Positions 44,188 to 52,588 of a DNA stretch of 64,000 nt are shown piece after piece (the first letter of the stretch is position 1; each line of letters starts with the position of its first letter). A model generated the notes under the pieces. The model saw only the letters and a program-made list of their open reading frames with translations. It made no database searches and had not been told where the DNA came from. Position numbers and translations under genes: made by a program. Origin of the DNA: Nannocystis pusilla (GTDB taxonomy: Bacteria; Myxococcota_A; Polyangia; Nannocystales; Nannocystaceae); NCBI RefSeq assembly GCF_020073745.1, contig NZ_JAIRAU010000059.1, positions 1-64,000 of the forward strand, in the 5' to 3' direction.

Positions 44188-45426
44188 TCACATGAGCCTG
44201 CGACGCGAGAACTCGGCGCGGAGCTTGTCGAGCGCGCCCTCCTGGAGCTGACGGATCCGCTCGCGGGACAGCGAGTAGCCCTTGCCGATCTCCTTGAGCG
44301 TCATCTCGGCCTCGCCGTCGAGGCCGACGCGCTTGCGCAGGATGTCGGCCTCGAGCGGGGAGAGCTGGGCGAACACCTCCTGCAGGTGAGACTGCAGGTG
44401 CTCGCGGTCGAGCGTGTCGGACGGCGGGACGTAGTCGGGGTCGGCGACGGTGTCGACGAGGGTGCCCTCGCTGTCGCGCGAGGCCGGCATGGTGAGGCTG
44501 AGCGGGGTCTCCATCAGCGACCAGCCCATGCGGGTGATCCGCTCGAGGCTGACGCCGCTGAGCCGGGCCAGCTCCTCGTCGCTCGGCTCGCGCCCGTGCT
44601 GCTGCTCGAATTCGCGGCGGATCTTGGCGACCTTGTTGCACGCCTCGATCATGTGCACGGGCAGACGGACGCAGCGCGACTTGTCGGCGATCGAGCGGGT
44701 GATCGCGTGGCGGATCCACCAGGCGCCGTAGGTCGAGAAGCGGCAGCCGCGGGCCGGGTCGAAGCGGGCGACGGCCTTGAGCAGGCCGAGGTTGCCCTCC
44801 TGGATGAGGTCCGGCAGCGGGACGTTGCCGCGGTAGAAGCGGCGCGCGAGGGCGACGACGAGGCGGAGGTTGGCGCGCACGAAGGCGTTGCGGGCGCTCA
44901 CGAGGGCCGCCAGCTTGCTGCGCACGGTGGCGACGTAGCGGGCGAACGGGACGCTGCCGCGGCGCGGGGGGTGGACGGCGAGGCAGGTGGGCGCGCCGCG
45001 GTGGCCGTCGAGGGCGACGAGGTCGGCGACGATCAGGTCGGCGAGCTCGGTGTCGACGTCGGCGTCGAGCATGCGCTCGGCGACCTGGTTGCGGGCGCTG
45101 CGGAACGCCTCGTGGTGCTTGCGCAGGTCGCGGTCGCGGAGGGTCCGCGCGGCCTTCTCGTAGGCGTCGAGGACGGCGGGCGGGCACTCCTCCTCGGTCC
45201 GACGCTCGCGCAGGAGCCCGCAGATCGCGGCGGCGTACGGCGGATAGTCGAGGATGGCCGTCCACAGACCGCGGCGCAGGTCGACGAGCCGGATCGCGGC
45301 GGCGGTCTCCTCCTCCCGCGACATCACGTCGGCGTCGGCGAGGTCGCGGAAGTAGGCCGTGAGCGGCCGCTGCGACGGGTCATTCGTCAGAGTTTCCGAA
45401 ACTCGCGCTGTCATTTCACGCAACAT
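44188..45426 (-). CDS. RNA polymerase sigma-70 family factor (RpoD/RpoS-like)
   Basis: 412 residues; the ATG at 45426 has AAGGAG about 7 nt upstream. Region 1.2 near the N-terminus (DPSQRPLTAYFRDL) is followed by a helical insertion. Region 2 is complete: ANLRLVVALARRFY, PDLIQEGNLGLLKAVARFDP, RFSTYGAWWIRHAITRSI. Region 3 with PVHMIEACNKVAKI, EEELARLSG-like DEELARLSGVSLERI. Region 4 ends with EADILRKRVGLDG, MTLKEIGKGYSLSRERIRQL and KLRAEF. No long region 1.1, so an alternative (group 2) factor rather than the housekeeping one. Neighbouring stress-type genes suggest a stress role, by position only. Confidence 0.92.
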   Translation of the reverse strand: MLREMTARVSETLTNDPSQRPLTAYFRDLADADVMSREEETAAAIRLVDLRRGLWTAILDYPPYAAAICGLLRERRTEEECPPAVLDAYEKAARTLRDRDLRKHHEAFRSARNQVAERMLDADVDTELADLIVADLVALDGHRGAPTCLAVHPPRRGSVPFARYVATVRSKLAALVSARNAFVRANLRLVVALARRFYRGNVPLPDLIQEGNLGLLKAVARFDPARGCRFSTYGAWWIRHAITRSIADKSRCVRLPVHMIEACNKVAKIRREFEQQHGREPSDEELARLSGVSLERITRMGWSLMETPLSLTMPASRDSEGTLVDTVADPDYVPPSDTLDREHLQSHLQEVFAQLSPLEADILRKRVGLDGEAEMTLKEIGKGYSLSRERIRQLQEGALDKLRAEFSRRRLM

Positions 45427-45935
45427 GATGAGCTCCTTCCCATATTCGGCAGACTTGGCCGACGAATGTGCGGACCGTAGGAGTGGTGGTCCGCGCCGGG
45501 TCGAACGGTGTTCCCGGGCGATCGAGTGGTTGTGACGGAGAGGTGATCGGGGCCGGATTGGATGTCAATGTCACGCGGCGAAACTTTTTTCGCGGACCCG
45601 GTGGGGGTCGCGCGGGACCACGGGCAGACGCGGCGCCCCGCACGGCCACCATGGTCAGCGGACTCGGCCGTATGCACGGGATTACGGCGAAGGATCGAAG
45701 CGACGCGGGCCGGGGGGCTGCGCAGCGGGGTCGACGGCCTGCCGGGGCTTCGGGGGGATGCCGATGCGGGCTGGCGCAACGTACGCGCTCACGCCCCGAG
45801 CGGACGAAGTCGAGGTCGCGGGTGGAGCCCGACCACGCGCCGGCGGCCGCGGACGCGTGGAGGTCCGATCATGGGCGGGCCGCCGGGCTTGCGCGGGCGG
45901 GAGATCCGAAAATACAGGCCGTGGAGGAGACGACG
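45427..45935. other. 509-nt divergent spacer with possible sigma-gene promoter
   Basis: Divergent from the sigma gene (minus) to the DUF1328 gene (plus). On the minus strand TTGACA at 45568-45563 is a good -35 hexamer but no convincing -10 follows. GCGAAA-CTTT-TTTCGC at 45578-45593 forms a small hairpin rich in T. No gene. Confidence 0.4.
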
Positions 45936-46094
45936 ATGTTTCGCTGGGCGCTGATCTTCCTGTTCATCTCGCTGGTCGCCGCGGTGCTCGGCTTCGGCGG
46001 CATCTCGTTCATCGCAGTGCAGCTGGCGCAGGTGTTGTTCTACATCTTCCTCGCCGGCTTCGCGGTGTTCCTGGTCGCGGGGCTGCTGGGCTGA
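45936..46094 (+). CDS. DUF1328 small membrane protein
   Basis: 52 residues. GGAGGAG lies 6 nt before the ATG at 45936. The sequence is two hydrophobic helices (MFRWALIFLFISLVAAVLGF and AQVLFYIFLAGFAVFLVAGL) joined by GGISFIAVQL. This is the full length and pattern of the DUF1328/YtjA family, small inner-membrane proteins often induced by stress. Function unknown. Next to KGG-type and sigma genes. Confidence 0.88.
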   Translation: MFRWALIFLFISLVAAVLGFGGISFIAVQLAQVLFYIFLAGFAVFLVAGLLG

Positions 46095-46109
46095 GGACCG
46101 ACGCAGGCC

Positions 46110-46454
46110 TCAGCGGCAGGCGAAGTCGCCGGCGCACACGAGCTCGAGCAGCACCACGGCGCCGACCACGAGGCTCGCGGCGAGCAGCGGGATCTGCAGG
46201 CGCCTCAGCGCCAGCGCGACCTCCCCGCGCCCGTTGGCCCGCCACGCCAGCACGAGCCCGCCGAGGGTGAGGAACGGGTATAACAGCAGCGAACCGACCA
46301 GCAGCCAGGTGTAGACCGAGTCCTCGGAGCCGGGCGCGTCGAAGATCATCGGCGTGACCAGCAACATCGGCAGCGAGAGCAGCCCGGTCAGGCCGAAGAG
46401 CACGGTGGAGACGAGGAGCGCTACCCGCGGCACCGGTCCGGACAGGTCCGCCAT
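46110..46454 (-). CDS. Three-helix membrane protein
   Basis: About 114 residues from the ATG at 46454, preferred because GGAG/GAGG precede it; alternative starts at 46523 (ATG) or 46553 (GTG) add up to 33 polar residues. Three hydrophobic helices: VALLVSTVLFGLTGLLSLPM, WLLVGSLLLYPFLTLGGLVL and IPLLAASLVVGAVVLLELVC. A short Cys-containing end (CAGDFACR). No family recognised. Convergent with DUF1328. Confidence 0.6.
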   Translation of the reverse strand: MADLSGPVPRVALLVSTVLFGLTGLLSLPMLLVTPMIFDAPGSEDSVYTWLLVGSLLLYPFLTLGGLVLAWRANGRGEVALALRRLQIPLLAASLVVGAVVLLELVCAGDFACR

Positions 46455-46667
46455 CGCCTCGATCTCCGCCGTGTCGCTGCGCGTCGCCGCGCCCCTGGGA
46501 TCGCGCTGGGAGTCGGTCGGCATCCGCGCTGGTGACTCTATCACTTCGAGCACCGGCTGCCTGGTCGATGAGACAGGCGAGTGGCGCGGTGAGCTGTCGG
46601 TTCAGACAGGGACGGGCGCTCGCCCCGGATGCCGGGACGAGCGCGTCCGTCGCCCTGCGATCGACGA

Positions 46668-47075
46668 TCACCGCCGGTCGCTGCGTCCGCCCTGGCCCTG
46701 GCCCTGGCCCTGGCCCTGCTGCGAGCGGGAGCGCCGCTGTTCGTCGTCGTCGTCGCGCTCGCTGCGAGCGCCCTCGTCGCGGCGCTGGTTCTGCCCGCCG
46801 CCGTGCGAGGCCTGACCGCCCTTGGCCCCGATCTCGGCCATGTGCTCGCGATCCTGGCTCACGGCCTCGCCGCCCTTGCGACCGGCCTCGCGCGCCTCCT
46901 CGGAGGTGAACTCGTGGGCGGTGCCCTTCTCGTGGGCCGCCCGGCCACCCATGCTGGCGATCTCGCGTTGCCGGTCCTCGTCCATCCCGGCGAAGCCGCG
47001 GCCGTCGCCGCGGTTCTGGTCGCGGTTCTGGTTCTGGCCGCGGTTCTTGTTGTTGCTGTCGTCGTTGGTTGCCAT
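46668..47075 (-). CDS. KGG-repeat stress-induced hydrophilic protein
   Basis: 135 residues, very hydrophilic. N-terminal Asn/Gln/Arg/Gly tract, then KGG-type repeats: REIASMGGRAAHEKGTAH, FTSEEAREAGRKGGEAVSQ, DREHMAEIGAKGGQASHGG, which match the con-10/GsiB-like stress-induced family. A C-terminal Gln-Gly repeat (QGQGQGQGQ) is encoded by CTGGCC tandem hexamers. Such proteins behave as desiccation or heat protectants. The start at 47075 is the only ATG giving the family N-terminus. Confidence 0.85.
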   Translation of the reverse strand: MATNDDSNNKNRGQNQNRDQNRGDGRGFAGMDEDRQREIASMGGRAAHEKGTAHEFTSEEAREAGRKGGEAVSQDREHMAEIGAKGGQASHGGGQNQRRDEGARSERDDDDEQRRSRSQQGQGQGQGQGGRSDRR

Positions 47076-47801
47076 GACGTGTCTCGCTTTCTTGCGGTTG
47101 TCGTCGGATCGATCGCGCAGATCGACCGCTCGCATCACGACCGCGAGCAGGATGGCTCGTGGTCGCTCGAGGGCCGCCTTTCGGCGCGCGAATCGTAGGG
47201 ATGTCCTCTCTCCCGCACTCCAGCCATTCGACCGTCGGATTCTCCGGTGTCGTGCGCTGAAGAGGGGGACGTCGTTGTCCTCTGATTCGCCGCTCGGCGG
47301 TCGCGGGGATGGTGAGCGGAATCGCGAGGTGGGCAAGCGCGAAGCGGTGCGTCCCCACGAATTGTCGGTGAGCTCCTCGCGGCAGGCCGCACAAGCCGCT
47401 CGCATTCAGCAGAGGCCGCCGAGCGCGAGGGCGCGTGCGTTCCCCGAGGCCATGCCAGGAGGGCCGCGGCGCAAAGTGCGACCGCTCGCGCGACGCGACG
47501 GAGCGCCGTTCTGCGCGCACGAACTGGTAATTTCCCCGGACGCGCCGGCGTCCACCGGACGCGCCGGCCTCGACTGCGACTATTGCGATTCGTGCGCCGA
47601 CCCGTGCGACCTCTGCTGTTCTCGCCTCCGCCTCGAGCCGGGAGCGCCGCGAGCGCGAGGATGACCGCAGCCCGCGGCGCGGAAAGGCGCGCGAAGGTTT
47701 TTTGGATCGCAAGCGGGGGGTCGGCGCTCTTCACCAGGCGTCGAGCGGCCGCGGCAGCGTCGCCGCCGCTCCTGGGCTCCTCACCGATCCAAGGCGCAAT
47801 C
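47076..47801. other. 726-nt gene-free divergent stretch
   Basis: Between the leftward KGG gene and the rightward lipase. No credible gene, repeat or RNA recognised; only long spurious frames. Promoters for both genes must lie here. Confidence 0.45.
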
Positions 47802-49067
47802 ATGCTCACCAATTCCCCGACTCACGATCAGACCTTCGCCCTGTCGATGTTCGCCGGTGCCATTCAGAACGACACCGGCCAGGACCTCGGCCTGCGGGCC
47901 TCCAAGCAGATCAGCCAGGCCCTCGCCAACGCCGCCCCGCACATCGACGGGTGGCAGATCGTCTGGGGCCCCGCCGTGCTGGTGCAGCCGGACGGTCCGG
48001 CGTACAGCGAGAACCTCATGTACGTCGTGCAGCGGACCGCCGCTCCGTCGCAATACGTGATCGCCATCGCCGGCACCAACTTCAATTCGCCGGCCGACTG
48101 GCTCATCGAGGACCTCTACGTCTACAAGCAGGTGTCCTGGCAATACGACCCGCTGGCGGCGGGCGCCAAGATCGCGCTCGGCACCGGGATCGGCCTGCTC
48201 AATCTCCAGGGCCTGAAGCCCGCCGCCACCCTGCCGGGCGCGGGCACCACTCTGCTGGATTTCCTGCGGACCATCGTGAGCCAGAAGGTGCACATCACCG
48301 TCGCCGGCCACAGCCTCGGCGGTGCCCTCGCGCCCACGCTCGCGGTCTGGCTCGCGGACACGGCGCAGGGGCTGGTGAACCCCTGGGACCCGAAGAAGAA
48401 CGCGACGATCGGCGCGCAGGCGTTCGCCGGTCCCACCGCCGGCAACCTCGCGTTTGCCCTCCATTCGGGCCTCAAGCTCGGCACGCTGCTCGCTCCCGTC
48501 TACAACACCCTCGACGTGGTCCCGCACGCCTGGCAGGAGCTGCTGACCCCGTCGCTCTCCGAGCTCCCGGGGATCTACGCGCCCGACCTCGCGCCGCCCA
48601 ACGCCGACCTCTCCTACGCCGGGCTGGCGGTGCTCATCGGGGCGTTCCAGCTGCTGGCATTCGGCGGCGGCTATGCGCCGTTGCCCAATCTCCAGTCGAT
48701 CCCCGGCACCTACGATCCGAAGATCTACGACAGCACGACCCCCAATACCTTCTCGAAGTGGGTGAAGCAGCTCGGGCAGCAGCACGTCCCCGCGTATTAC
48801 CCCGCGTTCCGGTACAACCCGGAGTGGCTGCCGGTGTCGGTGGTGCCGCGGATCCTCTCGCCGGAGCTCACCGCGCTCGCGCACAGTTCCGGGTCGGCGA
48901 ATGAATTCGTGAATGCGCTGAAGAACCGCAAGCCGCGGAAGAAGATCCACGTGGGCGACGCCGTCGTCGACGCCCCGACGGGCCCCGGCGATCCGCAGGC
49001 GGACCGCGTCGCCGCCATGGTCGAGGCCGCGTTCGCCAGGCAGGCGGGGGCGTCCGCCGCGAAGTGA
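47802..49067 (+). CDS. Class 3 lipase family protein
   Basis: 421 residues from the ATG at 47802. The lipase-3 type nucleophile elbow HITVAGHSLGGALAPTLA contains S171, with preceding core strand YVIAIAGTNFNSPADW and the following FAGPTAGNLAF, typical of fungal-like class 3 lipases. A later DVVPHAW supplies a candidate catalytic Asp/His region. No signal peptide is evident, so it may be cytosolic or exported by another route. C-terminal tail is charged and low complexity (KNRKPRKKIHVGD). Substrate unknown; likely acyl-glycerol or phospholipid. Confidence 0.85.
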   Translation: MLTNSPTHDQTFALSMFAGAIQNDTGQDLGLRASKQISQALANAAPHIDGWQIVWGPAVLVQPDGPAYSENLMYVVQRTAAPSQYVIAIAGTNFNSPADWLIEDLYVYKQVSWQYDPLAAGAKIALGTGIGLLNLQGLKPAATLPGAGTTLLDFLRTIVSQKVHITVAGHSLGGALAPTLAVWLADTAQGLVNPWDPKKNATIGAQAFAGPTAGNLAFALHSGLKLGTLLAPVYNTLDVVPHAWQELLTPSLSELPGIYAPDLAPPNADLSYAGLAVLIGAFQLLAFGGGYAPLPNLQSIPGTYDPKIYDSTTPNTFSKWVKQLGQQHVPAYYPAFRYNPEWLPVSVVPRILSPELTALAHSSGSANEFVNALKNRKPRKKIHVGDAVVDAPTGPGDPQADRVAAMVEAAFARQAGASAAK

Positions 49068-49094
49068 CCGCTGCCGGCGCCGCGCGCCGGACCT

Positions 49095-49127
49095 TCGCGG
49101 ACGCTCGCGGGAATTCCTCGTCCGCGA
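49095..49127. terminator. 9-bp hairpin between convergent genes
   Basis: TCGCGGACG (49095-49103) pairs with CGTCCGCGA (49119-49127); an alternative stem GCTCGCGG/CCGCGAGC overlaps it. Placed between stops at 49067 and 49140. Confidence 0.45.
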
Positions 49128-49139
49128 GCGCGAGCAGGA

Positions 49140-49535
49140 CTACGCCCTGGCGGAGTGCGCGGCGATCCAGCGGCGCGCCTCGGCCTCGTCGCGGAGGAAC
49201 TCCATCTCGATCTGCTGGGCGCCGACGATCCGGACCGCCTGGAACATCAGCGTGGCGATGGCGCGGGTGGCGAAGCTGGCGCCGTACACGGCGACGCCGG
49301 AGACGGTGTGCTGCTTGTGCCACTCGCCGACGTAGCGGCGCGTGTCGGTCGGGATCCCGTTCATCTGCGACATATCGGCGAGCAAGTAGCAGCGCCCGGT
49401 CTCGGCCATGATCTGCGCGAGGTACTCGTGGACCGTCTTCGCGTGCTCGAGGACGAAAGGCCCGCGGAACTTGAGGTGCACGAGGTCGGCCTCTCGTGTC
49501 AGCTGGAGGGGCTCGCTCGCAGTCCTGGTGGCCAC
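49140..49535 (-). CDS. SpoIIAA-like/STAS-type protein
   Basis: About 131 residues from a GTG at 49535; TTG at 49544 is possible, and upstream residues look non-coding. The fold signature is a strand LVHLKFRGPFVLEHAK, a helix, strand CYLLADMSQMNGIPTD, helix RYVGEWHKQ and strand VSGVAVYGASFATRAIATLM, resembling the SpoIIAA-like/STAS family of small regulatory domains. No Ser phosphorylation site can be identified with certainty. Convergent with the lipase gene. Confidence 0.65.
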   Translation of the reverse strand: MATRTASEPLQLTREADLVHLKFRGPFVLEHAKTVHEYLAQIMAETGRCYLLADMSQMNGIPTDTRRYVGEWHKQHTVSGVAVYGASFATRAIATLMFQAVRIVGAQQIEMEFLRDEAEARRWIAAHSARA

Positions 49536-49655
49536 TGCGAGCAACGTACCACGGCGCCGATCTCGATCCGCAAGTTCCTGGTCGAGTGCAACCGAGCGCA
49601 GGACGAGCAGGACGACTCGGGCTGGTGGTCTCGCCGAAGATGAACACAGGCCGCG

Positions 49656-49838
49656 CACTTCGACGGCTCGTACGAGGGCGTCCAGGCGCTCGTGGCGCTG
49701 CCTGACGGCGACTTCCTCGTCGCGGGCGGGCTCGCGGACGCGCGGCCCGCCGGACTCGGACGCGCCGAACGTGTCCGGTGGCCGCCGGAATATCGGCCGC
49801 GTCGACGCTGAGGGAGAGATCGTGGGCCGCGCCCCATT
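49656..49838 (+). pseudogene. Fragment of a Delta-60-type repeat protein
   Basis: Plus-strand text in one frame reads HFDGSYEGVQALVALPDGDF then LVAGGLAD; it loses sense near 49750 and the next frame reads RRNIGRVDAEGEIVGRAP. VQ-(x)n-DGDFLVAGG and IGRVDAEGEI match the two halves of a Delta-60 repeat. It has no start and only one unit. A decayed fragment is the simplest explanation. Confidence 0.4.
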
Positions 49839-49853
49839 GAGCGTTTGGGTCGC

Positions 49854-51485
49854 TTATAGAGATATCTTCTCGCCGTACCTGGCCCGTCCGGACGGGAAGG
49901 CCGCGTTTCTCACGGCGTCGGCCAGGCAGCGACCAAGCGGGTCGTTGACGGAAGGTATCGAACGATTGACCTTTCCATCCAGGCCGACTGCGTAATCGAT
50001 CGTAATCTTTGCTCCGTCCCTGGCGTCGAATTTGCGACGGCAGTCTCCGGCGTCCTTGCTGATCTTTACGGCTGGATCGGCCGGTGCGTCGACCTTCACT
50101 GCATTCGCCCCGGCTTTCCGAGTTTGCCGTTTCCGAGTCTCCGTGACGGCCTCGGCCGAAACTGGTGGCGGCTCCGGCTCACCAAGCTTCGTCGGCACCT
50201 GGTCTTCGCTGCCTGGCTCCGCTGCTGCGGGCGCGGCCTCGACGGCGTCGGGCGGTGGGCTGGCGGGAACCGGTTTCTTTTCAGCGGTTGGAGGCACGAG
50301 CACCTCTGCGGACACCTGGGGCGTCGACGGGATCTTGCCTTGTCGGGGCAGCATCATGGCCGCGAGGACGCCGGCGAGAGCGATACCGCCGAGACCGGCT
50401 AACATGGTGAATCGCCGCGCTGTCCGGTCCTTCATCCTCGAATCTGGCGTTCTTGCCGTCTGGTCCGCGAGGTTCATGACGGCCGGCGACACTTTGGAGG
50501 TCCCGGGGGGCGGAGCGGACTCTACCGAATTTCCGGCAGCCCACCTCATCGTCGGGTCGGTCGAGGAATTTTCGCTGTCTCCTCCGTGACGTGCGACGTT
50601 CAATGCCTGCTCGATCTCAAGCATCGACTGAAAGCGTTCGTCAGGCCGCTTTGCCATGGCCTTGAGGACGATCGCGTCGAGTGCCGGCGTGATCCCGACT
50701 TCCGGGGCGACCGTCGACGGACGCGGAGGGGGAGTCATGCAGTGCTGGGTCGTCACCTGGATCGCATCACCCCGGAAGGGGAGACGCCCGGTGAGCATCT
50801 TGAACAACAGTACTCCGAAGGCGTAGACGTCCGTCCGGTGATCGACCGGCTCGTTGAGGATTTGCTCAGGCGACATGTAATTAGGGGTACCGAGCGTGAC
50901 TCCTGTCCCTGTCAGCTCGGAGCCCTCGACCGGCCGCGCGATCCCAAAATCGAGGAGCTTGACGAGTTCGTCGCTGTCCTGGCGCGCGAGGAACACGTTC
51001 GAGGCCTTCAGGTCGCGGTGAACGAGGCCGGACCGATGGACCTGATTCAGGGCACGCGCGAGATGTATCGCCCATGAGCAACATTCAACCCTGCCATAGG
51101 GGCGCTCGGCGCGGGCGCGAATCCGGGACTCGAGGTCCTCTCCCGCGAGTAACTCCATGACGAAGAAAACCCCGGCGGGCTCCTCGCCATACGCGAAGAT
51201 GTTTATAATATTCGGATGCGAGAGCTGGGCCATGATCTGTGCTTCCCGCAGGAAGCGCTCGACGTGCGACCGCTCTCGCTGCAACTGCGGGTGGAGCACC
51301 TTGAGCGCGCACCGCCTGCGCAAGCGGATCTCTTCGGCGAGATACACGTTGCCCATGCCGCCCCCCCCGAGCCTGCTGACGACGCGATATCGGCCCTCGA
51401 AGAGCACCCCAATGAGATGATCCTGCTCGGTTTCGGCACCCACGCCGATCGTTCTTACACCTACCGCTCGTGCGACCGCAACCAT
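49854..51485 (-). CDS. Transmembrane Ser/Thr protein kinase (PknB-like)
   Basis: 543 residues. Start at the ATG at 51485, with CGGGAG about 5 nt upstream; a TTG 87 nt earlier is less likely. Kinase motifs: LGGGGMGNVYLA, K62 (ALKVLH), HRDLKASN (D158), DFG 179-181, GTPNYMSPEQ. Membrane helix at 359-379. The external region is Pro/Glu/Ala-rich, then a terminal domain of about 60 residues (CRRKFDARDGAKITIDYAVG, DPLGRCLADAVRNAAFPSG) resembling the TonB/AgmX C-terminal fold. Likely senses or binds an envelope partner. Divergent from a secreted or membrane partner gene. Confidence 0.92.
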   Translation of the reverse strand: MVAVARAVGVRTIGVGAETEQDHLIGVLFEGRYRVVSRLGGGGMGNVYLAEEIRLRRRCALKVLHPQLQRERSHVERFLREAQIMAQLSHPNIINIFAYGEEPAGVFFVMELLAGEDLESRIRARAERPYGRVECCSWAIHLARALNQVHRSGLVHRDLKASNVFLARQDSDELVKLLDFGIARPVEGSELTGTGVTLGTPNYMSPEQILNEPVDHRTDVYAFGVLLFKMLTGRLPFRGDAIQVTTQHCMTPPPRPSTVAPEVGITPALDAIVLKAMAKRPDERFQSMLEIEQALNVARHGGDSENSSTDPTMRWAAGNSVESAPPPGTSKVSPAVMNLADQTARTPDSRMKDRTARRFTMLAGLGGIALAGVLAAMMLPRQGKIPSTPQVSAEVLVPPTAEKKPVPASPPPDAVEAAPAAAEPGSEDQVPTKLGEPEPPPVSAEAVTETRKRQTRKAGANAVKVDAPADPAVKISKDAGDCRRKFDARDGAKITIDYAVGLDGKVNRSIPSVNDPLGRCLADAVRNAAFPSGRARYGEKISL

Positions 51486-51613
51486 CCCACTCCCGCGAAC
51501 TCGTGCGCCGATTCGAGCGCCAGCAAGGCCGGTTCCGCGCGGCGCCGGCAACCGGTCGGTTGCGCGCAGCAACGACCGTTGTTCACGCGCGCTGCACCGT
51601 GCTAGATTTCCTC

Positions 51614-52537
51614 ATGTTCGCCCGAAGGCCTGAGCTGCATTGCGCCGTGCCATCTGTGGTCTTCTCCCTGAAGAATCGTGGCATCGCGTGTGCTGTCTCG
51701 GCGCTCTTGATGGTACCTGCACCGCTTCCAGCGGTGGCTGCCGGACCGCCGTCGGAGGTCGATCCGACGGCAGCTGCCCTCGACGCAGCTCACCTCGAGG
51801 CCCAAACTCTCTATGACGCCGGAAAGTTCCTCCCGGCCGCGCGTACATGGACGGCATCCGTCGAGAACGTCCCCGAGAGCGAAGCATTCCGCGCGCAGCG
51901 GGCGAGTATTTACGAATACATTGCCGACGCATATCTGCGTGCCGAGCCGAACGGGGTCAAGGAGGACGTCATCCGGGAAGCGCTCGCCGTCTTCGACCGC
52001 TACGCGTCCCAGCTATCCGAGGCTTATGGACCCACGCCCTTGCCCGAAAAGGTCCGAGAGCTGCGCGACAGGTATCGAATCATGGTCGATGCATATGACG
52101 CGCGTCGAGAGGCCGAGGATGCTGCGAGACTGCGTCTGCCTCCGCCCGCACCGACGCCCGCGAGCCAGCCGCCTGCGATACGCCCGCCGGTGAAGCCCTG
52201 GAAGGGTCTGGCTGTGGCCGGCGGCGTCACGCTGGGCACCGGAGCCGGCATGTTCGCTATGTTCGTTGCGAGTGCGGCGCGGGCCGACGCGCTGGAGCGC
52301 CGCGTCGAGGATCCCGCCAAGGGCTGCTTTCGACCTCCTGAGGGGCCCTGCGCGGGGCTCGACGAGCAGGGGCGGACCGCGAACAGCCTCGCCGTCGCAG
52401 GGCTCGTCGTGGGCCCGTTGCTCGCCGGAGTGGGCGCGGCCCTGCTCGCGGTGGCCGCGCGTCGTCGTTCCGTGGCCCGCGGCGCCCCCGTCCTTGGCCG
52501 GACTGGACACAGCCTCGTTTTTTCAGTGAGCTTCTGA
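51614..52537 (+). CDS. Envelope protein with helical N-domain and two transmembrane helices
   Basis: 307 residues. Long N-terminal hydrophobic stretch (IACAVSALLMVPAPLPAVAA) acts as signal peptide. Residues about 50-190 are helical with TPR-like features (AHLEAQTLYDAGKFLPAAR, ASIYEYIADAYLRAEPNG), then a Pro-rich linker, a helix (LAVAGGVTLGTGAGMFAMFV), a Cys-bearing loop (KGCFRPPEGPCAG) and a second helix (LAVAGLVVGPLLAGVGAALL). This resembles partners commonly encoded beside myxobacterial Ser/Thr kinases. Divergent from the kinase (128 nt). Family not named. Confidence 0.65.
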   Translation: MFARRPELHCAVPSVVFSLKNRGIACAVSALLMVPAPLPAVAAGPPSEVDPTAAALDAAHLEAQTLYDAGKFLPAARTWTASVENVPESEAFRAQRASIYEYIADAYLRAEPNGVKEDVIREALAVFDRYASQLSEAYGPTPLPEKVRELRDRYRIMVDAYDARREAEDAARLRLPPPAPTPASQPPAIRPPVKPWKGLAVAGGVTLGTGAGMFAMFVASAARADALERRVEDPAKGCFRPPEGPCAGLDEQGRTANSLAVAGLVVGPLLAGVGAALLAVAARRRSVARGAPVLGRTGHSLVFSVSF

Positions 52538-52588
52538 TTCGAGGCGTTGCCGTGCGACACGTCCGTGCGACGTGAAGGCGTAGAGAGG

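Noticed and set aside
46690..46720. CTGGCC hexamer tandem repeats as an independent element
   Set aside because: They encode the Gln-Gly tail of the KGG protein and need no separate explanation.
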